A stretch of 64,000 bases of DNA from Nocardia albiluteola (GCF_018860155.1 NZ_JAHKNI010000029.1:1-64000); one strand, 5' to 3'; numbered from the stretch's first letter, positions 33,557 through 42,583 are shown. Program-made: numbers and translations. Notes: generated from the letters alone by a model not told the origin.

Positions 33557-34570
33557 ATGTCCCACCCGGAAGTCATGCAGCCCCAAAAAAGGGCCGTCGA
33601 ATCCGAGGCCGGCGGCCTGTTCACGCGCATCCGCTCCTGGGAGGGCATCGGCCTGCTCGGCGTGCTGGTGCTGGTCTTCCTGGTGCTGTCCGTCACCGCA
33701 CCGAACTTCCTCAGCGCGCGCAATCTGCTCAACATTCTTCAGCAAGCCGCCTTCTTCGGGATTGTTGCTTTCGCTATGACGCTGGTCATCGTCGCCGGCG
33801 AGATCGACATCTCCGTGGGATCCCTGGCCGCGCTGTCATCTGCCCTGCTGGGAGTCATGGTCGTCAACCTCGGATTGCCGATGTGGGCCGCGTGCATCGT
33901 GGTGCTCGCCGCCGCCGCTGCCATCGGCGCCTTCGCCGGATGGATCCGGGCGGTATTCGGGGTGCCGACCTTCATCGCCACGCTGGCCCTGTATCTGGGA
34001 CTGCGTGGAATGGCCATGCTGATCACCAACACGTTCCCGATTCCCGTCGACTCCGGCAAGTTTTTCTACTGGGGGAGCGGAAAGATTGCCGGAGTCATTC
34101 CCGTCCCGGCCATCTATCTCCTGATCGTCTTTATCGTGATCGCGGTAATCGCACGCAAAACGGTGTTCGGCCGGTCGATCTACGCCGTGGGCGGAAATGC
34201 CAAATCCGCCGAATTGTCCGGCATCAACGTACGCACCATCCGGATTTCGGTGCTGGCGATCTCCGCGTTGACCGCGGCGGTTACCGGGTTGCTCCAATCC
34301 GCACAGCTGTCCTCCGGAAACGGCACTATCGCCAACGGACTGGAGTTCGATGCGATCGCCGCCGCCATCATCGGCGGCGCCTCGCTCAGCGGCGGCAAGG
34401 GGACCATCGTCGGGACCCTGATCGGTGTCCTGTTCATCGCCGTACTCATGAACGGGATGGTGCTGCTGGGGGTCGACCCCTATGCCCAGCAGGTCGTTCG
34501 CGGCGCTGTCGTCCTCGTCGCGGTCCTGGTGAACGTATGGCGCTCACGCCGGGCGACAACCTCGACCTGA
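33557..34570 (+). CDS. Sugar ABC transporter permease (RbsC-like)
   Basis: 337 residues with about nine to ten hydrophobic segments. Typical sequence blocks are FAMTLVIVAGEIDISVGSL near residue 75, GVPTFIATLALYLGLRGMAM near 135, YAVGGNAKSAELSGINV (coupling loop to the ATPase) near 215 and AAAIIGGASLSGGKGTIVGT near 275. Single permease gene, so it would form a homodimer with the double-domain ATPase. Confidence 0.93.
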   Translation: MSHPEVMQPQKRAVESEAGGLFTRIRSWEGIGLLGVLVLVFLVLSVTAPNFLSARNLLNILQQAAFFGIVAFAMTLVIVAGEIDISVGSLAALSSALLGVMVVNLGLPMWAACIVVLAAAAAIGAFAGWIRAVFGVPTFIATLALYLGLRGMAMLITNTFPIPVDSGKFFYWGSGKIAGVIPVPAIYLLIVFIVIAVIARKTVFGRSIYAVGGNAKSAELSGINVRTIRISVLAISALTAAVTGLLQSAQLSSGNGTIANGLEFDAIAAAIIGGASLSGGKGTIVGTLIGVLFIAVLMNGMVLLGVDPYAQQVVRGAVVLVAVLVNVWRSRRATTST

Positions 34571-34614
34571 CCTGCGGGCCACCGCCACCCGAGGATCATC
34601 GACACAAGGAAGAA

Positions 34615-35283
34615 ATGGTCACGATACCGCCCAACGACACCGAACGATTCGATCTCGTTGCCGCTTCGCTCTACACCCCGGTGCTCGGCGACGTCCTGGA
34701 TGCGCTCGGCCGGACACACCAGTTCCTACCGGCTGCGGTGCAGCCGCTACTGCCCACCATGACCGTGGTCGGCCGGGCGATGCCGGTGCTGGTCGGGGAC
34801 GTTTTCGGAATGCCGGCGAAGCCTTTCGGCAAACTGACCGAAGCCCTGGACGCTTTGCGGCCCGGCGACGTCTACCTGGCCCGCCGCGGCCGTCTCGATT
34901 GCGCCGCCTGGGGCGAGATCATGACTACGGCCGCACGTGCCGCAGGGGCGGTCGGCGCCGTCATCGATGGGTACCACAGGGACACCGACAAGGTCTTGGA
35001 CCAGAAATTTCCGGTCTTCAGCCGCGGCAGCTACGGCCAGGATTCGGGAGTCCGCGGCACTGTGCTCGACTACGGGATTCCCCTCGAAATCGACGGTGTT
35101 CAGATCACCCCCGGAGACCTCGTCGTGGGAGACCGGGACGGCGTCCTGGTCATCCCGGCCGCCCTCGAGGACGAAGTGCTGGCCCGCGCGTTGGACAAAG
35201 CCGGCGCCGAGAACCAGGTCCGCCTCGCCATCGAACAGGGAATGAGCACCACTGAAGCCTTTGCGACCTACGGCGTCCTGTGA
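34615..35283 (+). CDS. RraA-like (HMG/CHA aldolase superfamily) protein
   Basis: 222 residues from ATG 34615 with AAGGA upstream; the frame runs on into the permease gene but that part is a shadow. The core YTPVLGDVLDALGR, the strand VLVGDVFG, RPGDVYLA and AVGAVIDGYHRDTDKVL are RraA landmarks, with the Arg-Asp pair of the metal site kept in YHRDTD. Members include 4-hydroxy-4-methyl-2-oxoglutarate aldolase and oxaloacetate decarboxylase. In this operon it might cleave a keto-acid intermediate; the reaction is not certain. Confidence 0.78.
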   Translation: MVTIPPNDTERFDLVAASLYTPVLGDVLDALGRTHQFLPAAVQPLLPTMTVVGRAMPVLVGDVFGMPAKPFGKLTEALDALRPGDVYLARRGRLDCAAWGEIMTTAARAAGAVGAVIDGYHRDTDKVLDQKFPVFSRGSYGQDSGVRGTVLDYGIPLEIDGVQITPGDLVVGDRDGVLVIPAALEDEVLARALDKAGAENQVRLAIEQGMSTTEAFATYGVL

Positions 35284-35328
35284 ACGCCGCAGCTACAGCC
35301 CGCGATCGACAGCGAGAGGAGCAGAACG

Positions 35329-36201
35329 ATGGGTTCCGTAGAACTTTTTCCGCAGCCTGACGTGGTGATCCGTGCCCAAGCCACGGTCGGTGAAGGACCT
35401 GTCTGGGACCGGCGGACCGGACGGTTGTGCTGGGTCGACATCAACAACGGCCTGCTCTTCGAGAACGACCTCGCGACCGGCGGGCAAAGCACCTCCGCCC
35501 TGGACACCCTCCTGGGCGCGGCGGCACCCCGGGCCCAGCACGAGGGATTCGCGGTCGCCGTCTCCGACGGTCTCGGGATCTTCGCCGACGGAAAGCTGGA
35601 AATCCTGGACCCGGTACTGCCCGAACCCACCCGGCGCATGAACGACGCCAAATGCGACTCGCGCGGCCGGCTCTGGGCCGGGAGCACCCACCTCGACTTC
35701 GTCCCCGGCGTCGGCGCCCTGCACCGATGGGACGGGCAGGCGCCCAGCAGTGTCGTGGCGACCGGATTCGCCCTGCCCAACGGCCTGGGCTGGAACGCCG
35801 AGGACACCACCATGTACCTGGCGGACAGCATGGCCAACCTGCTTTTCAGCGCGCCCTATCGCAGTGACGAAGGCGAGGTCGGACCATTCACCCCGCTGTG
35901 CGAGATCGACGGCGGCCTGCCCGACGGGCTCGCCGTCGATCTGGACGGATGCCTGTGGGTCGCGATCTGGGGAGGCAGTGAGGTGCGCCGGTACGACCCC
36001 TCAGGCGAATTGATCGGACGGATCCCGATGCCCGTCGAACAACCGTCCAGCTGCGCCTTCGCCGATGACGGAACGCTGTACATCACCTCGGCGTCGGCAG
36101 ACATCCCCGAAGACCGGCTCAGCAAGCAGCCCCTCGCAGGCTCTGTCTTCGCGGTCGCCACCAACACCGCCGGTGTTCCCGTCCAGCCCTTCGCCGCATG
36201 A
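35329..36201 (+). CDS. SMP-30/gluconolactonase-family lactonase
   Basis: 290 residues, a six-bladed propeller. Metal-site motifs are TVGEGPVWD near residue 20 (Glu), RMNDAKCDSRGRLWAGS near 105, LPNGLGWN near 150 (Asn) and LPDGLAVDLDGCLW near 200 (Asp). It would open an aldono-lactone to the aldonate, as in non-phosphorylating sugar oxidation. The stop overlaps the next start by ATGA. Confidence 0.9.
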   Translation: MGSVELFPQPDVVIRAQATVGEGPVWDRRTGRLCWVDINNGLLFENDLATGGQSTSALDTLLGAAAPRAQHEGFAVAVSDGLGIFADGKLEILDPVLPEPTRRMNDAKCDSRGRLWAGSTHLDFVPGVGALHRWDGQAPSSVVATGFALPNGLGWNAEDTTMYLADSMANLLFSAPYRSDEGEVGPFTPLCEIDGGLPDGLAVDLDGCLWVAIWGGSEVRRYDPSGELIGRIPMPVEQPSSCAFADDGTLYITSASADIPEDRLSKQPLAGSVFAVATNTAGVPVQPFAA

Positions 36202-37148
36202 GCCCGCGAACCCTCGACCTCACGAGCCCGGATCTACAGGTCAGCATCGATCCCGGAAGAGGAGCGGACGTCCTCTCGCTCGTCCACCGGCGCACCGGAG
36301 TGGACGCGCTCTTCCGGACGCCATGGCGGGAACGCGCCGACGCGGTCCGCGACGGGCAGCGGCCCTCGACATACGACCCGGTCGCCGGATGGCTGGAGCA
36401 GTATCGGGGCGGCTGGCAGACATTGTGTCCGAACGCCGGCGACCCTCGGTCCGTCCACGGCGCTCCCGTGGCATTCCACGGTGAAGCCTCGGTCGTGCCC
36501 TGGCGGGTCGATGAAGCATCGACCGGCTCAGCTCGGCTGCAGGTGGAGCTGTTCTCGATCCCGGTGCGCATTGATCGGGTCATCGAGCTCCAGGGCCCGC
36601 GGCTGCACCTCGCCGATACGCTCACCAACCTGAGCGACATCGATCTGGAATTCGACTACTCGAGCCACCCCGCCCTCGGCGGCCCATTCCTGGACGGGGA
36701 CTGCCGGCTCGACACCGGCGCTCGCCGGTTCACCAGCGACCCGGAGCGGGAAACAGCGATCGACTCCGGCTCGGAACACCGCTGGCCCGAGGCCATCACA
36801 ACATCAGGAGAGCGTGTCGATCTGCGCCGAATCCCCCCGCGTGGTAGCTCACGCGAAGTGTTCGGGTGGCTGCACGACTTCACCGAGCACTGGGTCTCGG
36901 TCACCAATCTGGACCTGGGCCTGACGGTCCGCCTCGACTGGGACGGCACGCACCTGCCCTACGCATGGCTGTGGCAGGAACTCAATGCCACCCAGCAGTT
37001 CCCCTGGTATGGGCGGGCCCGCGCGATGGCCATGGAACCGGCAAGCATGCAGACAAGCGGTCCGGACCGGCGAAGCGCCCTGCACCTTGGCCCCCGGGCT
37101 GCGATCGAGATCCCACTGAGCATCAATTTCGACGACAGGAGTGCGTGA
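36198..37148 (+). CDS. Aldose 1-epimerase-like (galactose mutarotase fold) protein
   Basis: 316 residues. A supersandwich-type beta-rich sequence: VSIDPGRGADVLSLVHRRTG at the start, WQTLCPNAGDPRSVHGAPVAFHG near residue 75 (substrate His region), DTLTNLSD, SSHPALGGPFL and AYAWLWQEL-like YAWLWQELNATQQFPWYG near 255. It resembles the DUF4432/aldose-epimerase group. It would supply the correct anomer to a C1 dehydrogenase. Coupled to both neighbours (ATGA before, TGATG after). Confidence 0.78.
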   Translation: MSPRTLDLTSPDLQVSIDPGRGADVLSLVHRRTGVDALFRTPWRERADAVRDGQRPSTYDPVAGWLEQYRGGWQTLCPNAGDPRSVHGAPVAFHGEASVVPWRVDEASTGSARLQVELFSIPVRIDRVIELQGPRLHLADTLTNLSDIDLEFDYSSHPALGGPFLDGDCRLDTGARRFTSDPERETAIDSGSEHRWPEAITTSGERVDLRRIPPRGSSREVFGWLHDFTEHWVSVTNLDLGLTVRLDWDGTHLPYAWLWQELNATQQFPWYGRARAMAMEPASMQTSGPDRRSALHLGPRAAIEIPLSINFDDRSA

Positions 37149-37957
37149 TGGGTGAACACGACGAACGGGTCGCCCTCGTCACCGGCGGATCCCAAGGCAT
37201 CGGCAAGGGCATCGCGCTGGCATTGGCCCGGCAAGGTTCGGCCATCGTCTGCCACGGGCAGACCGAGGACCCTGCCCAGGAAACGGCGGCGGAAATCAAC
37301 CGCGCAGGCGGCAAGGCGATCGCGGTATGGGGACCGATCGGCGCTTCCGATACCAGCCGGTTCGCGGTCGAGCAGGCCATCTCCCGGTACGGTCGGCTCG
37401 ATACCCTCGTGACCTCCGCCGGAATTCAGCGGTACGGCGACGTTCCCTCCACCCCGGAGGAAACCTGGGACGAAGTTTTCGACGTGAATGTCAAAGGAGT
37501 CTTCCTCGCCGCCCGTGCGGCCCTGCCCTACCTGCGCCAGAGCCCGGCCGGTGCCATCGCCATCATCTCCTCCGTGCAGGCCACCGCGACCCAGAACAAG
37601 GTTGCCGCGTACACGGCGAGCAAAGGCGCTCTCAACGCCCTGACCAGGGCGATGGCGGTAGACGAAGCCGAGTACGGGGTCCGCGTCAACAGCATCAGCC
37701 CCGGCTCGGTGGACACACCCATGCTCCGCACGTCGGCGGCGCTGTTCAGCGACGGCTCGGAAGAGAGCGCCCAACAGATCGTCGCGAACTGGGGCACTGC
37801 CCACGCCCTCGGCAGGGTCGCCAGGCCCGAGGAAATCGGGGAAGTCGTCTCCTTCGTGACCAGCCCTCGGGCCAGCTTCGTCACGGGAGCGGAAATCCGG
37901 GTCGATGGAGGCCTGCTCGCCCGCATCGCCGCCCCTCTTCCCGATACGAAGAACTAA
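37148..37957 (+). CDS. SDR oxidoreductase, probable sugar 1-dehydrogenase
   Basis: 269 residues; start ATG 37148 overlaps the preceding stop. TGGSQGIGKGIALALARQG near residue 14, TSAGIQRYGDV near 90, SSVQATATQNKVAAYTASKG (catalytic Ser and Tyr-x-x-x-Lys) and VDGGLLARI. It is of the glucose-1-dehydrogenase type. With the neighbouring epimerase and lactonase, oxidation of an aldose to its lactone is the best guess. A mannonate/fructuronate-type oxidoreductase is the alternative. Confidence 0.85.
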   Translation: MGEHDERVALVTGGSQGIGKGIALALARQGSAIVCHGQTEDPAQETAAEINRAGGKAIAVWGPIGASDTSRFAVEQAISRYGRLDTLVTSAGIQRYGDVPSTPEETWDEVFDVNVKGVFLAARAALPYLRQSPAGAIAIISSVQATATQNKVAAYTASKGALNALTRAMAVDEAEYGVRVNSISPGSVDTPMLRTSAALFSDGSEESAQQIVANWGTAHALGRVARPEEIGEVVSFVTSPRASFVTGAEIRVDGGLLARIAAPLPDTKN

Positions 37958-38005
37958 AAGCACCGACGCAATGCCCGAATCGACCAGGGCCAACTGAAAG
38001 GTTGC

Positions 38006-39061
38006 ATGATGATTCAACTGAGCGAAATGCTTTCCCCCCGGCCCGAGCCGCTCTGGAAATTGATCAAGCAATGCGGGGTCGACAACGTCGTCGCCCTCCT
38101 CAACGGAGCCGAACAGGACCAGCGCATGTTCGCCTCCGTCGGCAAGGACGGGTTCTCAGGGACTCCTTCCGACGATATTCCGTGGGGCGAGGCAGCGATC
38201 AGACGCGACATCGAAATTTTCGCCGAACACGGCCTCAAAGTAATCGCCATCGAGGACACGGCCCCCATGGACAAGGTCCGCCTGGGGCTCCCTGGGCGGG
38301 ACGAACAAATCGAAAACATTCTCACGCAGATACGCGCGATGGGCCGGCTGGGAATCCCGACCCTGTGCTACAACTGGATGGCCATCTCGAGCTGGGGCCG
38401 CACGAGCGTGGACATCATCGGGCGCGGGGGAGCCCTGGTCACCGGGTTCAGGGCAGCGGACGTAGCAAGCTTGCCCCCGCTCGCCGAACCGGGCGAGATC
38501 ACCGAAGATCAGTTGTGGGATGCGCTGGGCTACTTCCTCGACGCCGTCATCCCGGTTGCCGAAGAAGCCGGAGTCAGGCTCGGGATGCACCCCGACGACC
38601 CGCCCCGCGCCACGGGCCGCAACGTGCCGCACATCATGCGCTCCCCCGAGGCATTCCGGCGGCTGTTGTCGCTGCGCCCCTCCACGAGTAACGGCATCAC
38701 GTTCTGCCAGGGCAATTTCGCCCTGATGGACGCCGACCTACCCGCATTGATCAGGGAATTCGGCGGCCTGGACCGAATCAGCTTCGTGCACTTCCGCGAT
38801 GTCCGGGGCACCGCCGACGACTTCCAGGAAACCTTCCACGACGAAGGCCAGACGGACCTACCCGAATGCATGCGCGCCTACGCGGAGGTCGGTTTTTCCG
38901 GACCCATGCGTCCGGACCACGTCCCCACCATGCATGGCGAATCCAACGATCGCCCGGCATATGGCGCCCTGGGGCGCCTGTTCGCCATCGGATACATTCG
39001 CGGCCTCGAACAGTCGGTCTATGGCAAGCCTCTGCTCCCGATGGAACATGCCCTTTCTTAA
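38006..39061 (+). CDS. uxuA: Mannonate dehydratase (UxuA)
   Basis: 351 residues, family length. The Mn-site residues are all seen: GMHPDDPPRATGRNVPHI near residue 193 (His), FCQGNFALMD near 232 (Cys), FVHFRDVRGT near 258 (His) and MRPDHVPTMHGE near 303 (Asp). It dehydrates D-mannonate to 2-keto-3-deoxy-D-gluconate. No KDG kinase or KDPG aldolase gene lies nearby, which points to use of KDG by the SDR at 26210. Last gene of the operon; a perfect hairpin follows. Confidence 0.93.
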   Translation: MMIQLSEMLSPRPEPLWKLIKQCGVDNVVALLNGAEQDQRMFASVGKDGFSGTPSDDIPWGEAAIRRDIEIFAEHGLKVIAIEDTAPMDKVRLGLPGRDEQIENILTQIRAMGRLGIPTLCYNWMAISSWGRTSVDIIGRGGALVTGFRAADVASLPPLAEPGEITEDQLWDALGYFLDAVIPVAEEAGVRLGMHPDDPPRATGRNVPHIMRSPEAFRRLLSLRPSTSNGITFCQGNFALMDADLPALIREFGGLDRISFVHFRDVRGTADDFQETFHDEGQTDLPECMRAYAEVGFSGPMRPDHVPTMHGESNDRPAYGALGRLFAIGYIRGLEQSVYGKPLLPMEHALS

Positions 39062-39118
39062 GACCGCGGGCACCTTTTGTGCGTGCCTTGTTACCCATGT
39101 GCCGACCGAATGAGGGGC

Positions 39119-39158
39119 CGCAGGTCACACAGTGCCTGACGGTGCTGTGTGACCTGCG
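39119..39158 (+). terminator. Terminator hairpin after the mannonate dehydratase gene
   Basis: A perfect 14-bp inverted repeat (39119-39132 with 39145-39158) with a 12-base loop, 58 bases after the uxuA stop. The rest of 39159-39448 holds no gene I can support. Confidence 0.75.
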
Positions 39159-39448
39159 GAAATTTGCTATCTATTCGTCAATAATCCGGCCGACGTGTGG
39201 CTCCCTTCTGTCAACGGCCACGAATTCATCTGACCGTCGTCCGGGAGGAACATCCCCGCATGACTCTGCGTGATCCGCAAAATGACGAAGGTATCGACGA
39301 TGTCGCTGATGTCACCGATCCACCCGACCGGATGCATAGGGCCAGGGCTTCGTGAGTGGACGGGTGTGAGCACTGCGGGGAGCGCGATGGTCATGACACC
39401 GGGCCGGCGGGTGCCCAGGGGTCGACGGGAACATGGACAAAACGCGGC

Positions 39449-40297
39449 CTATTCGCCCGGTGGGTTCCAGACGCCGGTGGCGGCCACCGTTTTCGCGTAG
39501 TCGGCGAAGTCGCGCGGCTCCCGGCCCAGTGCCCGCCGCACACCGTCGGTGATCGGTGTGTTGCGCCCGTCCATGACGGCGCCGAAAAGGTAGTCCAGCA
39601 GGGTGATCACGTCGGAGGGGACCTGGTATTCGGTGAGCGCGGTGACGAATTCGGGGCGCGACACCGGGACGAAGGCGATGTCGCGGCCGGTGGCGGCCGC
39701 GATCTCACCCACCGCGTCGGCGAAGGTGAGGGCGCGGGGGCCGGTGAGCTCGTAGAGCCGGCCGTGGTGTCGGCTGTCGGTCAGGGCGGCGGCCGCGACC
39801 TCAGCGATGTCGTCGGCGTGTACGAACGGTTCCGGCACACCACCGTTGGGCAGGGCGAGCGCTCCGGCCCGGATATCGTCGACGAACGCGCCCTCGTCGA
39901 AGTTCTGCATGAAGAAGCTGCACCGCACCACGGTCCAGGCCAGGCCCGAATCCTGCACGATCCGTTCACATTCCACGGCCTCGGGCTCGCCGCGCCCGGA
40001 GAGCAGGACCACCGACCGGACGCCCGCGGCCCGGGCCGCGGCGACGAAGGCGTGGACGGCCTCCGGAGCGCCGGGGACCGCCAGGTCGGGCTGGAACGCG
40101 AGGTACATCGCGGTGACGTCGGCCAGGGCCGCGTCCCAGGTGCCGCGGTCGGTCCAGTCGAAGGGAATGGAGGCGGTGCGCGAGCCGATCCGGACCCGGG
40201 CGCCGGCCGCGTCGAGCAGGGCCGCGACGCGCCGTCCGGTCTTTCCGGCGCCGCCGGTGACGAGGTGAAGGGGCTGGTTGATGCTGTTTTCCGTCAT
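39449..40297 (-). CDS. NmrA-like NAD(P)-binding protein (atypical SDR)
   Basis: 282 residues from ATG 40297. LVTGGAGKTGRRVAALLDAAG near residue 12 is the dinucleotide motif; FDWTDRGTWDAAL, VVRCSFFMQNF near 135, EPFVHADDIAEVAAAAL near 160 and YELTGPRALTF follow. This is the NmrA/HSCARG or azoreductase-like subgroup that binds NADP and may sense redox state or reduce quinones. No operon partners. Confidence 0.85.
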   Translation of the reverse strand: MTENSINQPLHLVTGGAGKTGRRVAALLDAAGARVRIGSRTASIPFDWTDRGTWDAALADVTAMYLAFQPDLAVPGAPEAVHAFVAAARAAGVRSVVLLSGRGEPEAVECERIVQDSGLAWTVVRCSFFMQNFDEGAFVDDIRAGALALPNGGVPEPFVHADDIAEVAAAALTDSRHHGRLYELTGPRALTFADAVGEIAAATGRDIAFVPVSRPEFVTALTEYQVPSDVITLLDYLFGAVMDGRNTPITDGVRRALGREPRDFADYAKTVAATGVWNPPGE

Positions 40298-40477
40298 GCG
40301 TTCAGTACACCGGTGCGCGGGCCGTGGCGACATCGTCGAGGCGCTCGCCCGCATACGCGGGCGTCTACGCAGGAGCCGTGGACGCGTTGGCCGGCGAATC
40401 GTGCCGCGGCGACGTCTACGGGGGGTGTCGCGGCAGCCGAAACGTCGTCGCGGGCACGGAGAAATCACAGTCACTGA

Positions 40478-40491
40478 ACCAAGCGCTTGCT
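40478..40491. promoter_or_regulatory. KstR2-like palindrome
   Basis: ACCAAGCGCTTGCT fits the AnCAAGnnCTTGnT pattern known for KstR2, with a perfect 10-bp core CAAGCGCTTG. It lies 11 bases before ATG 40503. Other TetR proteins use similar sites, so the regulator is not certain. Confidence 0.5.
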
Positions 40492-40502
40492 ACGCTCATT
40501 CG

Positions 40503-41582
40503 ATGATCCCCACGATTGTTTGGGGCACCGGCAATGTCGGCCGCGCGGCCATCCGCGCCGTCGACGCGCACCCGGCGCTGGAACTCGCGGGCGTGCTCGT
40601 CCACAACCCGGATAAGGTCGGCCGCGATGCGGGTCGGCTCGCGGGACTCGACTACGACCTCGACGTCCCGGCGAGCGCCGATATCGATGCGGCCCTGGCG
40701 GGCGGCCCTCGGGCCGTGGTGTATGCGGCTTCGGGCGATGTCCGTCCCGATGGCGCGCTCGCCGACGTCGTCCGGGCCATCGAGGCCGGCGCGGTCGTCG
40801 TCACCCCGGCGCTGTACGCGCTCTATGATCCGCGCAGCGCCCCACCCGAAGTGCGTGATCCGGTGCTGGCAGCCGTCGTGCGAGGTGGTGGGTCGTTGTT
40901 CGTCTCCGGTGTCGATCCCGGCTGGGGCAATGACGTGCTCCCGCTGCTGATGAGCGGACTCGGCAGCACCGTCGATGTGATCCGCTGCCAGGAGATCTTC
41001 GACTACGCCACCTACGACCAGCCCGATTCGGTACGCTTTCTGGTCGGTATGGGCCAGCCGATGGACTATCTGCCGCCGATGGTGGCGCCCGGCGTCCCGA
41101 CCATGGTGTGGGGCGGGCAGATTCGATTGATGGCGCGGACGCTGGGCGTCGAACTCGAGGAGATCCGTGAAACCCTGGACCGGCGCGCGCTCGACGCCAC
41201 GGTGACTACCGAACGGATGGGGGAGTTCGCCGCGGGTACGCAGGGCGCGCTGCGCTTCGAGGTGCAGGGGATCGTAGCGGGCGAGGCATGCATCGTCATC
41301 GAGCACGTCACCCGCATCCACCCGTCCTGCGCGCCGGACTGGCCGACGCCACCGGACGGCGAGGGCGCGCATCGCGTGCTCATCGAGGGCCGCCCGCGCA
41401 TCGAAATCACCGTCGAGGCCACCGACGAGGACGGAAACCGTTCCGCAGGCGGCAATGCCACCGCGGTCGGCCGAATGGTGAACGCTATCGACTGGCTCGT
41501 CGACGCCGAACCCGGACTCTATGACGCGCTCGAAGTCCCACTGCGCCCCGCAGTAGGCAAGCTCGGAAGGAAACACCCGTGA
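40503..41582 (+). CDS. Dihydrodipicolinate-reductase-like NAD(P) dehydrogenase
   Basis: 359 residues from ATG 40503; the frame is open farther up, but the palindrome and the TACGCT hexamer seven bases before this ATG favour a leaderless or nearly leaderless transcript here. TIVWGTGNVGRAAIRAV is the Rossmann motif; GSLFVSGVDPGWGNDVLP near residue 135 and VWGGQIRLMARTLGVE follow. The family includes 2,4-diaminopentanoate dehydrogenase, but many actinobacterial members have no known substrate. Coupled to the CMD-like gene by GTGA. Confidence 0.82.
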   Translation: MIPTIVWGTGNVGRAAIRAVDAHPALELAGVLVHNPDKVGRDAGRLAGLDYDLDVPASADIDAALAGGPRAVVYAASGDVRPDGALADVVRAIEAGAVVVTPALYALYDPRSAPPEVRDPVLAAVVRGGGSLFVSGVDPGWGNDVLPLLMSGLGSTVDVIRCQEIFDYATYDQPDSVRFLVGMGQPMDYLPPMVAPGVPTMVWGGQIRLMARTLGVELEEIRETLDRRALDATVTTERMGEFAAGTQGALRFEVQGIVAGEACIVIEHVTRIHPSCAPDWPTPPDGEGAHRVLIEGRPRIEITVEATDEDGNRSAGGNATAVGRMVNAIDWLVDAEPGLYDALEVPLRPAVGKLGRKHP

Positions 41583-42064
41583 TCATCGACATACCCGAGG
41601 GCAAGGATCCGATCGGTTACGTATGGGGCGAGATGGTGCCCGGCATCGGCCTCGCCGCCTCGAACTTCTCGCTGTCGGTGTATTCGCATTCCACCCTCGG
41701 ACTGCGCGAATTCGAGGCGGCGCGATTGAAGATCGCCCAGGTCAACGGCTGCGTCTTCTGCCTGGACTGGCGCACCGAACGCGACGGCCAGAAGGTGGAG
41801 CCGGAGTTCGCGGACGCGGTCACCAACTGGCAGACCACCGAACTGTTCGACGAACGAACCCGGCTGGCCGCTGAATACGCCGAGCGCTACGCCACCGATC
41901 ACCACAATCTCGATGATGAGTTCTGGGATCGGATGCGGGCGCACTACAGTCAGACCGAAATCGTCGAATTGAGCATGAGCATCGGGTCGTGGTTGGCCTT
42001 CGGGCGGCTGAATCACGTGCTCGGGGTGGATTCGGTATGTGTACTGCCCGGACATTCGTCATAG
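41579..42064 (+). CDS. Carboxymuconolactone decarboxylase-like (AhpD-fold) protein
   Basis: 161 residues, GTG start. The redox CxxC motif is in VNGCVFCLDWR near residue 58, followed by the helix with DDEFWDRMRAHYSQTEIVEL and a conserved His (RLNHVLGVD). AhpD-fold proteins act as peroxidase partners or decarboxylases. Pairing with the dehydrogenase suggests a catabolic or redox step in the same pathway; nature unknown. Confidence 0.85.
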   Translation: MIIDIPEGKDPIGYVWGEMVPGIGLAASNFSLSVYSHSTLGLREFEAARLKIAQVNGCVFCLDWRTERDGQKVEPEFADAVTNWQTTELFDERTRLAAEYAERYATDHHNLDDEFWDRMRAHYSQTEIVELSMSIGSWLAFGRLNHVLGVDSVCVLPGHSS

Positions 42065-42442
42065 GCGAATGACTGACGCCGAGCATCGTGCGATCGAATG
42101 CCTCGATGACTGCGAGTCCGCAACCCGCCCCTCGGTGTGGCGCATGCGAGTGATCGAATTCCGCAGGTGCGCGAACGCATCCATGACATGGCCGAGGATG
42201 CGACCGAGGAAGGCACTGACCGGCGAACAGTCGCTGCGCGAATCTGCCAGCGGCGCTGACTATTTCAGTCCGCTGGCGATCAATGGATGCCGTCCGGGCG
42301 GTTAACCTCCATCTTTCACGGGGGTGATGTGCTGGCCTGATCGGGTACGGCAGGGCTGGGGTCCCGTTCAGCGGGTGGCTGCCGGGTTTCCACCGGACCC
42401 GGAATGGTTGCCTTCCGTCTCGTTGGGGCGAGTTGGTGCTGG
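42065..42442. other. Stretch without a clear gene, ending in IS-derived sequence
   Basis: No convincing frame. The part from about 42300 on borders the transposase tail at 42443 and may be the outer end of that element. Confidence 0.35.
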
Positions 42443-42583
42443 TCAGCCTGGTTGCAGACGGGTCAGTACGGTAAGCGCCAGGCCGGTCCGGGGGGTGTGG
42501 TCCGACAGGCGCAGGTGGGTTCGCCGGGCGTGGCGTGCGAGGCGGGCGGGGATCGAGAACAGCCGCCGCCGAAAAGTTTTCGG
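42443..42583 (-). pseudogene. Transposase C-terminal fragment (IS1380-like)
   Basis: The minus-strand frame ends in FRRRLFSIPARLARHARRTH and LRLSDHTPRTGLALTVLTRL, which resembles the C-terminus of IS1380-type transposases, with its stop at 42443. The rest of that gene is missing. It is joined in frame to a different transposase start (42584-42721). Confidence 0.5.

Noticed and set aside
39260..39358. 32-codon plus-strand frame after the terminator
   Set aside because: Too short, no ribosome site, no family; not enough support.
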